Below are positions 26,869 through 41,300 of a DNA stretch of 64,000 nucleotides, piece by piece. The notes beneath the pieces were generated by a model. That model was not told the DNA's origin, did no database searches, and saw nothing but the letters and a program-made list of their open reading frames with translations. The first letter of the stretch is position 1; every line of letters starts with the position of its first letter. Source of the DNA: Scortum barcoo (taxonomy: Eukaryota > Chordata > Actinopteri > Centrarchiformes > Terapontidae); contig JAKKUS010000754.1 in assembly GCA_023238725.1 (NCBI GenBank), forward strand, positions 1 through 64,000, read 5' to 3'. Position numbers and translations under genes: made by a program.

Positions 26869-29800
26869 AATGTTAAAGGTGCTGTATAGTAGAGAGTTTT
26901 TCAGTGATTTCACCTCTCCAAAATCTTAATCAGGCACTGACAGGACCATATCAATATTAAGATAGAAAAATGTATAAACACACATGCAGTAGGTGACAAA
27001 AAAACAGGGTCGTCAGCAGTGATTTCATTAAACCACAAAATGTCAGCTGGAGAAGGATTGTGTAAAACTGCAAAAACATTAATATCTGAAATCTGATAAA
27101 ATCAACAAGTTCAATCTGCAGTGTTTCCTTCTTAAAGCAGTACATTTCTAATTTGTTTTTCTCAGTCAGTGTTCAGACTGTGACCATGTCTGTTTGTTTG
27201 ACACTGGGTTTACACCGATGTTGTGACCATTGTGGTGTGTAAACCACTTCCTGTGGGTAGTAAGTGTAGTATATTAGGATGGAGCCACAGAGCAGGGAAC
27301 GGTCCCTGATCGTATTATGTTATCACCACTGAATGCTTAATGTTGAAATTGGAATCTGAATGAAATTATAGCACTAGAATATTTCTTTAAAAATCTGCAC
27401 TTATGTTTTTTTTTTTTTTTTTTACAAGAGTGCATAGTATTACAAAAACAAACTTCTGGTCTAAAGACTCATGGCACAAAAACAGGGGTTTACTTCTTGA
27501 GTTGATAATGTTTTCCTACCACTCATGCTCATGAAACCATTTCAGAAAATGCAACAATCTCAACATGCAACATGCTAAAAACAATTCATCTTTCGGCCTT
27601 AGTCATTATAAGCTTCAAGATTCTGTTGTCATGTGCACAACAGTTACACTATAGCAGCCATTAAACATGAAATTCTTCACTCTCAGGTTTCCTATAAAAA
27701 TGCTCAAATATGTAATACTATTTGAGTATATAAAATCAAATAAGTAATCAGTGAAAGGAAAAGTATTTTTTTTTCTTTTTTTTAAATGTGACGGTTACAT
27801 GGCCTACTACATTTAATGCACAGAAAACACACTTTTTTGTCTTCTCCCTCACACACACACTCTTCCTCATGCCCTTCTGAAGACATCAGGTTTGTAAGAG
27901 TTGACTCTTGGGACAAGTTATTATTGGATGAACCAGTTAATGTGAAAGGGGTCAAAGGTTAAATGAATTCCAATTTAGTCCCCAGACACCGGGAAACTAA
28001 AGAGGTTTCCTGTGTGATATGCCCCATAAAGAGGTGGAACACAATTTCTGTTCAACTGCATGAGAAAGTTGTAAAAACAGAATAAATGGTTTACAATTAC
28101 ATAATCACTTCTATGCAGCAGTTCACCATGGAGCTCCACATGCTCAAAAAGATATAATACAAAGCTCATTGACATCCAAACTCTAACAGCAGGGATCGTG
28201 AGAACTTTTGAACCTAAAATGGGTTCAGAGAAGGTCACAGAATGAATCCCTTAGACTGAGAAGCAGCAAACTGGAATTGTAGTGATTTCACACACAACGT
28301 TGAAAACTTGTGTGGACAGACTTTATTTGTTATCTACTAACACGTCTCTGCTTGTTTCCATCTGTTAGTGATTGAAACACACGAGAACAGGATGTCACCG
28401 CTGACTAAATGTGATGTCAGAAAACTGAAGGACAGAAAAAAAGAACAAACTGACTTCAGCCCACAGCTAAAGTGAGCTATTAAACAGTGCAGGGGAAGGC
28501 AGGGGGGGCACTACAGATTATAAGGATGCTGTGTGTCCTGGGCAAGGTAAGGAGGGGAGGGGGGACAACGGGACCACAAATTCAGTCAGCTGACCGATCA
28601 CATGACCTCCAACTCAATAAGCAACGAAGGAGGTCAGAGCTGAGTACAGTACAGGAGAGGAGAGTCAAATAAGAGTCAGATACAATGTGAAATGTACAGT
28701 GTAAGTGAACTTTTACACATACAAGCTTAACTGATATTGTTAATGACACTGTATTGACCAGTTTCAGGCCATTTTTATTAGTTACACAAGTGCTGTCATA
28801 CTGCTATTGTTTTCATCTGTGCTATAATTTGTGTTATTGGTTACAGTACCCAGCTTTGCAAAGCTCATAGACTTTCATTGTTCTCTTTTTTTAACTCACC
28901 CTGTTCTTTTGTGTTATTCACCCAGCCAAAGTTTGTTTGTTACAGAAAAAAGCATTACTGTCAAACACCACTCTCTGACCACAAGAAGACTGAGTGCATT
29001 TGCAGGTCAACAAAACCAACAGAGTGGTTGGTCTTTGTTAAAATTATCTGGCTGTTAATGTCGCATCAGTTTCAGTAGCTGCAGTGCTGAAAAGTCCAGT
29101 CAGCAGGGAAAAAACTATCTCATCCACATTACGGCTACCTCACACTTGCTTGTTTGTTCTTCAGCAGCCTGATGTTTTGGAGTGTACAGCTGTAAAATCT
29201 AACCAGGTTAGGCTAAAAACATCAGGACTATTAGCATCATGAGACCTGGGGGTTGAAGAACAATGCTCGCTTGTGTCTGCACATTAGTTTGAATTCCACA
29301 GTAACAGTGTTCCCTACTGATTTTATTTGATCAGATTTCATGTGGCTTGATCCAGTAGAATTTAGGTCCTGCACTTGAAAGAGTCTGTTCATTTCAGCAC
29401 AGGAAGAGCTTTGAATTTGGAATTTGAACATAGCTGATGATCTGAGAGACTCTTTTGTTGAGGTGTGACTTGTTAGTGCCTCCTTTATGCTTTCACTCTC
29501 CATTTTTGGCATTGTGGCGTTTGTGGTCTTTTCTTTGGCACTGAACTTCCCAGAATCCACCGAATGCTTAAAAACCATCACTTCCTGTGCGGCAGTACCA
29601 GACTGTGAACAAATGGTGCTGTGAGCTGGATCACTGCTGTGCTAAAGCAACCACGGACAGAGAACAGCAGAACATATTGTTTTAGATGGGAAAGTCACAG
29701 GTTTTTACTGCAGTAGTGTGAACACAATCTGTCCGGTCACTGGTCCTTATGTGCGGCTGTTCAGAGTGGAGAAAAAGGAAAAAATGAGTAGGCCATTTTA

Positions 29801-30129
29801 TTTCCTTCACAAGTGATACAAAAAGTGTTAAGCAACCCTTCTTTTACCTTCGATTTTGTAATTTAAGAATACTCCACATTTCAGCTGATTAGAGCGTTTT
29901 GGCTCTGTTGTTCGAAGCAGCTGCTGAGCAAAAAGTCCAAAAATGTGCACATCTAAAAATGGTGAAAATGGTTTGCTTCCATTTTCTTATAGGATGTCAT
30001 AGCCTGGATCATGTCTAGATACTGCAGATGCAGAATTAACATTTAAGTTTAAGTATAAATAATTCATTAGATTTCCATATTTGTAGTCATCATAGCAGCA
30101 CGGCTCTTAGGATCGCAGTGTGTCTGTTG

Positions 30130-30665
30130 GATGGCTGGTCCACCACTTTGCGCCAGACAAATCTAATGCAATATCTCAGCTTCATTTGGATGGATTGCCA
30201 TAAAATTTCGTAGACATTCATCGTTCCAAGAGGATGAATCTTTGGTGATAACCCTGACTTTTCTTCCAAGTGTTTTTAAAGTTGTTGTGAAAAAGCTCAA
30301 CAGCCAGTGTGGCATATGATGGATTGGCAGATGTTTCCCAGAAGATGAACTCTACTGATGCTGAGATTCCCTGACTTTTCCTCTGTTCTCACCATGCGGT
30401 TGACATTCATGATTATGAGTTAAATTGCCGTGAAATGTGGTACAGACATCAGCGTTCCCCTCAGGATGAATTGTAATGACTTTGGTGTATTAATGATTAA
30501 CCAACACCATCATTTGGTCAAAGGTATGTTATGTTTATGACTAAAACTACTGTCCATCAGCTTTACTTTAATTCTGGCCTGATGATGGCAAAGGGAAGGT
30601 TAGGAGGCCATCAAAATCATGAGGTCTTGTCCCCTGGAGAACAAGAATATCCTCATGAACTTTCA
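30130..30665 (-). repeat. Percomorph dispersed repeat, copy B (rearranged)
   Basis: The minus strand holds the same family as 17570-18035: TGGTCCACCACTTTG, ATGGATTGCCATAAAATTT, CCAAGAGGATGAATC and CCCCTCAGGATGAATTG appear in reverse orientation. From about 30565 on, GATGATGGCAAAGGGAAGG and CATCAAAATCATGAGG read in forward orientation, so two pieces are joined head to head. Confidence 0.65.
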
Positions 30666-33177
30666 CGCCAATCAGGATAGTTTTGGGACAGTTTGAAGCT
30701 CCTCATCCATCCTCCTCTTCCTCTCAGTATTCTTACATCCATGCTGACCTTTCAGACCCAGCTGTGTGTGCTGTCTGTACAGATGTTAGCCCATCTCCTG
30801 CTGTGGGATTAGGGAGGGATCGAGGACACCCCAGGGAGACTCACAGACTGATAAATAAATACATACACCTGAGTCAAGTGTGTCATATTTGTTTGTTGTG
30901 TATCTAATGTGAATGTAGTCAGAGTATGTGGTCCCACTTTAAAACTAGTCTAACATAGTGGACAGAACCTGAAGATGAGCAAGAACGTCAGTCATCAGTC
31001 ACTCTCTGTACATGTACCACACTATATATGGATAAAAACAGAGGACAGTTAATTCACCTAGGTATAAGAGTAGCCACAAGTAAAAGTAATGGCAGTGTTT
31101 GTGGGCAGCAGTTTATACCAAGCCACCCAGCTGCTGTTTAGGTTCACGTCATTGATCTTTGTTGCGTCGTGTCGTCTCAAATGTATCTCGCTCTCTTCTC
31201 AAGTGGGTCTGAAACGTTAAAAGGTTTTTGAACCGCCTGAGGGTAAACCCAAAGGACGTTTGGACAAATTGGATAATCAAGGGTCAATCTCCCATCCATG
31301 TTAGCGGTTATTGATTGTCGACTCTGAATAGATTAACTGATGACAACAAAGGCCCCCAGCGGTCTGCAGAACAGAAACAAATGAGTTGTCTGATATGTTT
31401 AAGATGATTCAGAGGCCTCAATAGTCGAACATAAAGGCCTGAAACAAGTGTCTGCTGACCTTTTATGTAAAAGACATTTTTTTGGGTAACAGAGGCTTAC
31501 AAACAGCTTGAGAGCATATATCTGACATTTAAACCACTTGTGGTCATCCAGTTTGAATGGTTTTGTGGAATCGTATTGACCAAAATGCTCCTCAACACTG
31601 TGTATCTATGAGACACTGACAGCTGGTATTAAATGTCTGGATGTATCATAGTTTTTCTAATTTTAGACCATATTATTGTGACAAAGTTATACTCCTTCAA
31701 AACATTTTTGGGGCAACAGATATTCCATGTGTTTACAGCAAATACCTGTTTATATAATGTTCTTCAGTGTTAGTGACGTAATCTGCCATTCTGGTGCGTG
31801 ATTCACATTACTTTAACACACTCAAAGGATTCATAGAAAATAATGCATGCATCTACCTAAATGTTTCTGTAATAATTAGTATGAAAAGCTGTCCCACAGT
31901 CACAGCTGTTTGAAGTTCTGTCAGTGCAAACCAACTTTTTCTACTACTGCTGCTGCTTCACATTAAACATTTTCAACTGGCACACCAAGAGGTGGCTTTT
32001 ATTGTGAAGCAGTCACAGACAAGGTTCAGTGTATTTTTCCAACAAGCTCCTCCTTTTCTTCTCTTGTTGTGTTGTATTTCTGGTCAGTCAGAGCAGCCTT
32101 CTCTGGTCATTACATGCATCATTTCCAGCAGAATTCTGGGATGTGGTATGAAAATGTACGTGGTAGTGCCACCATTAAAGACAGGAATGGAAAGGAAATG
32201 TGTAGGGGTGTAACATTAAAGAGGAAGAGGTTTAATAGATAAGATTTTGGCTTTAAGATTCAGTCACAAGAAGAAACTTTCTCTAATGAAAACTTCTCAT
32301 CCTGTAGAAATCTTGTCATGACAGCAGAAGTCAGGACATCAGAGTCAGACTAGCTCCATTTGTCATCATCTCTCTTTCACATAATGTTTCATAAGAGATT
32401 TCACAAGGGTGCTCTGTTGCTTTTGAGTAGCCCTTATAATTTCAGCAATAAAACTATTTTACTTCTCTTTTGGGCATCATTCAAAATCTCATTGAGTGTT
32501 TTCAGTAAGAGGAGACAGATTAATCCTGTCAGTGTTAATCAATAATTAACACAGCAAAAACCAAGCTGCCATCTACCCCTTGGTGCTTTCACTAGTGGAA
32601 TGGAAATCTTCAAAAAATATTCATCCATTGCTTTTCCTGGGACATCTCTCTTTACAAACTAGTGTAAGATTTTAAGACGAACCTGAAATATTTTACTGCT
32701 TCACAACTTTTTTTTTTTTTTTTTTTTGCTCAGAACTGAATAGTGATATGAGAACACATTTAATTTGGAAATCTAACTGGGATTTGGATGAAAACCTATC
32801 GAACTGATATTAATTATTCAGTGGTTTAATTAAAGGATCAAGGCTGCATTATGTATAAAGATCTAATGAACTTCAGATACTACACCCTCTTTTTTTTCAG
32901 CTACATTAATTTCCAGATAATTAGGACTGGAAGGTAACAGGCAATTTTTTCTGTCTCTCCCTGGCATAGAATATCCAAAATATATAAAATAAGCTTGAAT
33001 AATTGTCGTTCTCAGTCTTCCACTCTTTTTTTCTTGTCTGAATTATTTAGAGCTGAGACACCTCTCCTCAAACCAGATTACTATTTATACATAATGGTAG
33101 TACTTTCAAAGTTAGGAAAATAAAAGGACATAAGCTGCATATAATAAAAGCTACATGTGGTGAAAGCCGTACTGGCT

Positions 33178-33275
33178 TCCTGGCTCCAGAGAGGCAACGT
33201 TGGCCAGCCGGTGGTGGCTGAAATATCAAGCTAACTATTGCATTGATTGACATGAAGTTTGGTTCAGACACTCGT
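33178..33275 (-). repeat. Percomorph dispersed repeat, copy C (fragment)
   Basis: TGGCTGAAATATCAAGCTAA followed by TATTGCATTGATTGACATGA and TTTGGTTCAGACACTCGTGG corresponds, in reverse, to the CAATCCATCCAATAGTT region of the family at 17570 and 63580. It is a short decayed piece. Confidence 0.5.
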
Positions 33276-36200
33276 GGTATTTCTGATAAAAGTGAGTAAC
33301 CTACATATTTTGGTGGCAGCTCTTGCATGCAATTAGTAATAGAATGACTTTTTGTACTCGTACTAACATTAATTTTAAAAGAGATTAGCAGCCATTAATA
33401 ATTCAAGATTTAGGTGATATCTTCTGTGTGCTCAGTACTAATACTCGTGTCATGAAACGTAAACAAATCTTCATTTATAGGTTTGTGGTATTTAGGACTT
33501 CTGTCTTGTTAAAATGAAATTAGGGAACATCATGTCTTTAAGATGATCTAATACAGAAAAGCTTGATAAGGTCAGTAGGTTTGAATTCCCATCGCATAAT
33601 GGAGTCATTTTTACATCATCGCTGCAAACATGATGTAGGACTCCTCACAATCAGCACTTCTTCCTGCTCCGCTCTGATCAAATGCACAGTGTGTAATAAA
33701 TCTACGTGTTTAGAGCAGCATAGCACTGAAAGGTGGAAATTACACTCGCGGTCTGTCGGGTGGATTTATGCTTCTCCGTGGCGGTGTAGGTTCCTCCGGT
33801 ATTGGAACTGATTTATACTGTAGTTCAGCGAGGGATTTAACCTGTTGATTTTAAAAGCAACACCACAACACAAGATGGATGTGTTGTACATTACTAGGCC
33901 TTGCTGTGCATCCATTTTATTCCTGTTTCACTGAGATGAGGAGGGATGAAATGTTTTTGTGCCGAGGTGCCAGAGGCATATGGGGCTGGAGGCATGATGT
34001 CTTTGCAAAACACATTTTTGGCCGTAACTCAAGAATTCAAAAGCCAATTATGACAACATTTTCAAAAAAACGCATGTTAGCATGTTAATGTTAATCTTTA
34101 GCTTTGTAATACGACTAGTGCAAAAACTCAATTGCATGTGAAACTCCAGCATCCAGTGACAGTGTGGTGTACAGTATAGTATACAGCAGCAATGTGTCAT
34201 GTTTTATGCACTTATAATACTAAACAACAGTGTCAATACTCAAAAAAAGGAAGTAATTAACACTAAAGGTCAGCTTTGCACAGTGTGTGAACAGGAGTGT
34301 GTCTCACTGTGGTTGGCAACAGCAGTGACATCTGTTTTTCATCTCAGAGACGTGAAGGATAACAGAGGAGGAAGAAAAAAAACCAACTTCCTGATGGACG
34401 TTAGTGATAGTGACACTGATGAGACAAACCCTCAAGTCATCTATCGCAGCAGAACTGTCGTGTTGCTGCGTCCGTCCTCTCTTTTCTCCTCTTCTTTCTG
34501 TTTGTTCCTTTTCTGTTCTGTTTGTTTCGCCTGTTTCGCCTGGTTGTGTATGATGGTTCATACATCTTTAATGTCTCTGTGTGTTTTATGGTTTTGTTCC
34601 TGCTTGTTATGGAAACTCTGTAGACAGTTTAGCAGACACCAAAACCTGTCCTCCAAAAGCTGAATATAGCAAAGCTATGCACCATTTTTACCTGTCAGTT
34701 GGTATATACTGCATTTCTGTGATTGGGTATGCAATCACCACTTTATGAGGTTCAGCTAGCCAAAAATAATGCAGTCTAATTGAACAGCCCTGTAATAACT
34801 ACTGCCAATTTACAATCAGTGAGGTGTAAACCAAGTTCAACAAAGTCAGAAACTAAAGCCTCCAAAATTATCTTAAAGCTGAATGAAATACTTCAGTGTA
34901 ATTGTAATTAGTAGTTATTAGTCAGGTGTACCATGTAAACTGGTAACTGTGTATATTAAGCCTCTGTGTATTTGTGTTGTGTTTGTATTCTGTTGGCCTC
35001 TAAAAGAACTGTGTATCATTATAAAGACAATGCAAATGATGCAAGTGGATGCAAATGTGCCCTGGGTGGTGCACATAAGTATCTGTGTATGTTGGTGTAA
35101 CTGCACAAGCACTCCAGCATGAGTGCAAATAACATGAGGTGAAAATTGTTATTTTGGACAAAAAGTGAAACAATGTTTTTTTAAGCTGTTCAGTTCAACA
35201 GCTGCAAAATGTTTTTGCAGATGAATGCCTGTACATTTCCTCCTTTAGATAAAATATGTCTCCGCTAGCCTTTTATACATGAGGCATTTTCCACACACAC
35301 ATTCATTTCATCTTCTGTCACGCCCTCTGAAAGCAGAATGCAGACATGGGATCTTTAAGATGTTTGTTCAGAAGCAGGAAGATTCCAGATTAATAGTTAA
35401 CTGATTTAAGTGAATAAATCACTCGTGTATTGGGACACAGTATGGTCTGTCTACACTAATAATTGGGTGACGGAAGGAGAACAAAGATGTACAGAAGATT
35501 AGTAATACCTTACTCCTACTAATCCTTTAAAATGACATTACCCCTCCTCCCCTGCTAAGAGAACGATCAACAAGAACGTTTAACTATCAATCCCTGCATC
35601 CCCTCTTTATTGGGCTCTGTTCTCTTTAGCTCTGCTCTGTTGTCGGGGTGACTGTGAGTCGTGATGTTCCCTGCCGTCAGCTGACCGAGCTGCTGTTAAC
35701 TGTTTTACCCTCGGGGAATCATGACTGACTGACTGACCGATCACACTACAAGCATTCCCGGTTTTCCACCAATGACGACAGATCGATGAGCTGCTCCCTC
35801 AGCCTCGCGCCCCCAGAGGCCTCCATCAGTGCCGGGACTGACACATGCTAAATATGTGAGAGCGAGAGAGGGCGGAGAAATAACATCCATCCATTCACTG
35901 TCATGTGGTAGCAAAGCGTCTGAAAGAAAGAAAACCTAACTGAGTTATAAGGACTGTTTTGTAGACTGCTCGGAGCATTTCCAAAGCACTCCCTGCAGTT
36001 TTAGATGTGTGTTTCTCTCAAGCAGGACGCCTCTGGTTTCAATTCATTAATCCTTTACAGACACAGAATTTGCTTTTATTGTCAAAGTTACATCATAATT
36101 GTGTGGCAACACATTTGTTATAGTCACTGCTTTGAAAAGTTTGCTCTGTCTAACTGCAAAAAGGACATTTAAAAAAAAGACGAAGACAAACGTTCACTGT

Positions 36201-37127
36201 AATATCACCCTGCGGCAGGTCTCTTTTCCAGCAACCTTTGTAACTCATTTAAATCATTCAGCGTTTATTTAACTGGTCTTTGATGGAGTCGCCTTCTGTC
36301 GAGCCGGTGAGGGCTAACGTGTAACAGTAGAGCTTATGGGAAGTGGTGTTTGTAAGAAGCTGAAAGCTGAAATGTACCATCCCTATCTAGACGTCTGTTT
36401 CATCGGGCTGTGTGGATTATCAGGTTAGTAATTTGCGTGACAAAAATGTCGAAGTGATCTCAAATGTTTCAGCTTTGCTAAAGCGCTCTGGTGATAAAGC
36501 GGTTTGAACATCAGTTGGCTCCTCCTGTCCATGCGATGATAAATTCCTGAGCTTATGTAGGTACAAAAAAATTCATCTAATTCATCATTGACAGCTGCTC
36601 TTTCTATGCCAGATGACTATAAATAGAAGCCTAATTGTCGTCAGAGATAAGGACTGAGTGCGGGTTAAGTGTACCGTACTACAGTGCGGTGGGTGAATGG
36701 CATCGCTCTGATTCTCACAAACTGTCTGAGGTACAGCGAGGTTATTGTGAGGAGATCGGAGCTGCTGCTAAATCGCTGTCATCGCTGTAATAAAGCACAG
36801 TGTTACGCGCTTCCTCTCAGCTGAGAGAATTAGAGTCTTGTGATCCTCTCTCTAAATATACCCCCTTTAGCCATGAGGCAAACAGACCCCACACTACAAC
36901 AGATTAGACACATGAACACTTGATTCAGGAATTTCTAATGAAAGCTGCATTCCTTCCCTTAATAGATAGTATCTCTTCTAATGGATGCTCAGGAGTACTC
37001 TGGTTACCAAAATAAGTGGATGATAATGATTATGCACTTTGTCTAGTGTGGTCTTTTTTTGGTAGCACTGCTACATTTCCTGTCAACTGTTGCAGCAGAG
37101 CAGCGTAAAACCAGTGGCCTTGGTGTG

Positions 37128-37315
37128 TGGATGGATGGATAGAGAGATAGATATAGAGATAGATAGATACTTTATTAATCACCAAGAGAAATTCACAGTT
37201 CCAGCAGCTTGAAAGGTGGAAACATAAGGGCATGCAAGTAAGTTTCAGTAAAAATGCAAAAACTATAATAAAATAGAAGGTAAAAATACAATATAAAATA
37301 AAATATAAAATATGT
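37128..37315 (-). mobile_element. LINE/SINE 3' tail (GATACTTTATTAATC type), antisense
   Basis: GGATGGATAGAGAGATAGAT leads into GATAGATACTTTATTAATC and ACCAAGAGAAATTCACAG. In reverse this is the standard fish retroelement end: AATTTC, then GATTAATAAAGTATC, then a short microsatellite tail. The A/T-rich remainder to about 37315 is probably part of the same insertion. The body of the element is absent (5' truncation). Confidence 0.65.
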
Positions 37316-38320
37316 ATGAAATTGTATTGCGTCGCCTATGTGCACACGCACTCACGTTGAATGTATTGTTCACATGCTTGTTTGCGTGCGAGCCAGCGGT
37401 CTTTTTCTTTCGTGACCTTTGCTGTTGCTTTGCTATTCGCCACCAACTGATAAAAGCATGAAACCATCGGCATGAATGTGCGCTGCTTTGCCAGCGTGTC
37501 CGGCGTTGTGAATGAGATGATCCCACCAGTAAAATATTCCTCCGTAGCACCGTTCTACTCTGAAACTGGACACCTTTGAGGAAAAGACCTGAACAGACTC
37601 AGTTGTTGCTGATCAGTTTTGTGTGTAAAATCCTGATCTGTGAGGTACCTAATGCCTGCTGTCAAATAACAGTGTAATAAAAGTCCATCTCCTTGTATAT
37701 CTGCATGCTGTAACTCAAAAGTATTTAAGCAAGTAAATGTGCTTGGGTATTATAGGCTTGTGTCATGCTTTGACTTTTACTTGGTTTACTATCCAAAATA
37801 AATACAAACTCTGAGATTTTTTGTGTGAATGATAAAATATAATAATACAGAGTAGATCTGACATATGAGTTTGTCTGTTGCTGAGCTTTTTCTCATGTTC
37901 TTGGGCCATCTGTAACGTTCTTTTTTTCCCCTCTCATACTCAGACATACAGTCTACACTCTTTTTTTCCTATCCATGCTTACCATCACACACACACAGTT
38001 ACTGTTTTCCCAGAAAGTCATGTCCACGTCAGTATGACACTCTGACCACATTCCCATAATTCAGCAGTGGGTAGTAGAACAACAACAACACACACACACA
38101 CAAACACACAAACACACAAACACACAAACACAGACACAGACACATCTCCTCTCTATAACTAACTCTCTTTTTTTTTTGCTTTGACTCGTTAAACTTCTCG
38201 AACTCTGATGTCAGTGTTTTTTTCTTGGTCTTTCGCTCTATTTTGTTCTTCATGTCATGCTCACACACACACACACACACATACACAACAACTGATGGCT
38301 CTCTCGTTTGTTTTCTGCAG

Positions 38321-41300
38321 GTTTATTGCAGTCATCACTATGACCGATGGGGATTATGACTACCTGATAAAGCTCCTTGCCCTGGGGGACTCCGGCGTGG
38401 GGAAGACCACCTTCCTGTACCGATACACAGACAACAAGTTCAACCCCAAGTTCATCACCACAGTCGGCATTGACTTCAGGGAAAAGAGAGTGGTGAGTTC
38501 GGATCTGTTCTTTCAGTCATTTTTAGGAGCACATCAGGGAAATGTGTGCATGTTTCTCTTGTTTGATATTCCTGTTGGTCTTTCTAGTTTCAAATCAAAG
38601 CCAATTCATCTCAAGCTTCATCTCAACTTCCACACCTTACACATGGGTGATGCAGGCTCGGTTACCATAGTTACCGTAGCATTTACCCAGGTATTTTCTT
38701 TGGGCTGTACTTATTAAAGAACAAGCGGCGGGTCAGGTCTGCTACTTCTCTCCCACAGCAGGTGCTGAGCTGAGTCACAAACATTATTTGAACTTACAAC
38801 GTACAAGCTGGGTCAGGTCCAACACTAAACCGGAATAAATGATCCGTGTTGTCTGGCTGAGGTCAACTAGTTTCTAATATCAATATCATCATTTTCTTTA
38901 TTTATTTATTTTTAATCATTTTTGACATTGTAGATTAATACTGAAGACATCAAAACTATAAAAGAACACATATGGAATTATGTAGTAAAGAAAAAAGTGT
39001 TTTATATTTTAGATTTTTCAGAGTAGCCACCTTTTAATTTGACTGTCTCAAACACATTAAGAACATTCCACAAATGAACTCTTGGAAAGGCACACCTGTT
39101 TAATTGAAAACCACTCCAGGTGACCACCTCATGAAGCTGACTGAGAGAAAGCCAAAAGAGTGTGCAAAGCTGTCATCAAATCAAAAGATGGCTACTCTGA
39201 AAAATCTAAAATATAAAACATATTCTGGTTTGTTTGTTTAACACTTTTTTCTTTACTATATAATTCCATATGTAATTCCATATGTTCTTTCATAGTTTTG
39301 TAATCTACAATGTAGAAAATAATAAAAAATAAAGAAAAAAAGAAAAATCATTGAATGAGAAGGTGTGTCTAAACTTTTGATTTTGACTGGTACTGTATGT
39401 TTTGACCAGTACCATCATTGCTATTCCAGCTCACCAACTTAAAAGAACTGTAGTTCTTTGGTTCGTCTGGTGATGCTGTCACACACAATCCCAGATATAG
39501 TTCCCAACCTTTTTGGCCTTTTTGGGGTACTGAGAAAATGAAAACACCCATCGGAAAAAAATGCTAAACTTAGAGAAAAGTCACCCCGTTAAAGTAAAAT
39601 GTATTTTTGTATTCATTCCTCAGTAATTTTGTAACTCCTCAGATATGTTTTCCCCCAAATTTAAAAAAGTAATTTGTTTGTCATTTGTTTTCAAAATGTC
39701 CCATGTGAGTGTTTTTCTCTCCTCATTACTAAAATTATTTCCGTCACAATTTTCTCAACTGCTCCTCTGACAGTTCTCGTTGCTTCAGAACAAAATCTCT
39801 TTGCATGTCTCGTGCAAACAGAATCAGTCAGAGTATAGTAGCTGGGAAGTCCTGAGTTAATGTGGTCACTTAAATATCAAATATACACATTTCTGTGACA
39901 GATTATACAAACAAGATAAGGCATGTTTGTTTGTGAGCTTTAGAGATGCTCGTAGATTGATTTTAACTTTGAACAAACCCAGGCCTGGTGTTTACCCCCT
40001 TTTTCAGTCATGCTAAGCTAATTGTCTGTTTGCAGTAGCTCCATATTTAACGAGCAGTGAGACTTATCTGTCATCTCACTCTGTTATTTTTTCAGCCTAA
40101 TAGCTTATCAATATTGGAATCCATTATAAATGAGATACATCCAAGCTTGCCACAGCTGGAATTATTCTTCTTTCATGTCTGTAGAAGGTTTCCTGCTCAA
40201 AATATTGATTTTGTGTGGAGCAGCACTTTAAACTGTCACTGAAAACATTTCCCTCTGCTGCTGGAATCTTCATCGGGGTGAATTCATCCAGACGTCCGAG
40301 TGTGCGATGCAGGTATCTGAATCAGAGCGTGGGCGAGGCCTGATCGCTGGTTTGGTCACCTTGGTGCTGTTCTGCCTTCGCACGTTGGAAATACAGACGG
40401 CGCTGCTTTAATCCCACCGCTGTGGATGACTCATAGGATTGATTATTGTTCCTCACCTCCTCCCTGCACGCGCGTGTGTGTGTGTGTTTGTTAAGATCAC
40501 ACCCCATTTTCAAGAGTCAAACGGAAGCAGACACGTGTGATCACAGCTGTAGTTCTGTCAGCAGCTCCTCTTCTTTTTTTATTTATGGAAGCTGAATGCT
40601 GAATGTGGACCACTTTGTTTACCATCTGAGCCACTGAACCTGAACTTGTAGACAAAAGTCACATGACTCCCAACCTGGTCCGTCATTGGGTCATTCTGGT
40701 AACTTGAATATAGTGAACATGGTGACCTTGTCTGTCCATTCTGGGAAGAAGACAAAGAAGAAGGCAACATACTGATCCTTTCACACACTCAGGCCCAAAA
40801 TACACACATGTACAAAGAGGACCTATACACATGCATTAATGTATGGAGAGTTGTCAGAGCAAGGAGGCTGCCTCATAGGATTAAAATCAGAATCAGAATG
40901 GGATTTACTGCCGAGTATTTTTACATATGCAGGAATTTGTACAGGTGTTTTGGTGCATAACATGATAAAAGAATAAAAAGTAGAAAACGAGTACGGCAAC
41001 TCCAAGAATCATGAATAAAACAGAAAAATTGAAAATAAAAATATGAAAAATATTAGATAAGATATGTTCAATATATCTTTTATTAGAATGAAAGAGATGT
41101 CCATTTGTGCAGGAAATTCAAAAAATTGACCAAGCCCCCACATGAGCTGCTCTGCTGGACTTCACAGAGTTGAAAGATTTACAATCGGTAAATTATTTAT
41201 GGCTAATGTCATCTAACATTAGCTAATTTTATTTTATTTTATTATTGAGTCAGTTCATTGACTTCACGATGTTTCTGTAGTTGTGCTACTGTTTTAGCAG

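Larger units (their letters stand above)
22693..30129. other. Noncoding DNA, no gene recognised
   Basis: No exon with family resemblance is visible. The stretch contains a TG/GC microsatellite, a GTCA-type tract and a (TG)n run, listed separately, plus poly-T runs at about 25459-25471, 25600-25624 and 27408-27423. A minus-strand frame at 29237-29581 (about 114 codons) has no repeats, signal peptide or family resemblance and is probably chance. Confidence 0.5.
30666..38320. other. Noncoding DNA upstream of rab27b coding exon 1
   Basis: No coding exon is recognised. A poly-T run lies at 32708-32728. CA/AAC microsatellites lie at about 38080-38140 and (CA)n at 38262-38284. At least one rab27b 5' noncoding exon must lie upstream of 38321, but it could not be identified from sequence. 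A mildly GC-richer stretch near 35640-35880 was noticed; it has no clear promoter grammar. Confidence 0.5.

Noticed and set aside
29237..29581. 114-codon minus-strand Ser/Lys-rich frame
   Set aside because: No family resemblance and no splice or promoter signals; chance length in this much DNA.
34199..34663. 154-codon plus-strand frame
   Set aside because: Cys/Phe/Leu-rich with no start context, domain or exon signal; also overlapped by an equally plausible antisense frame.
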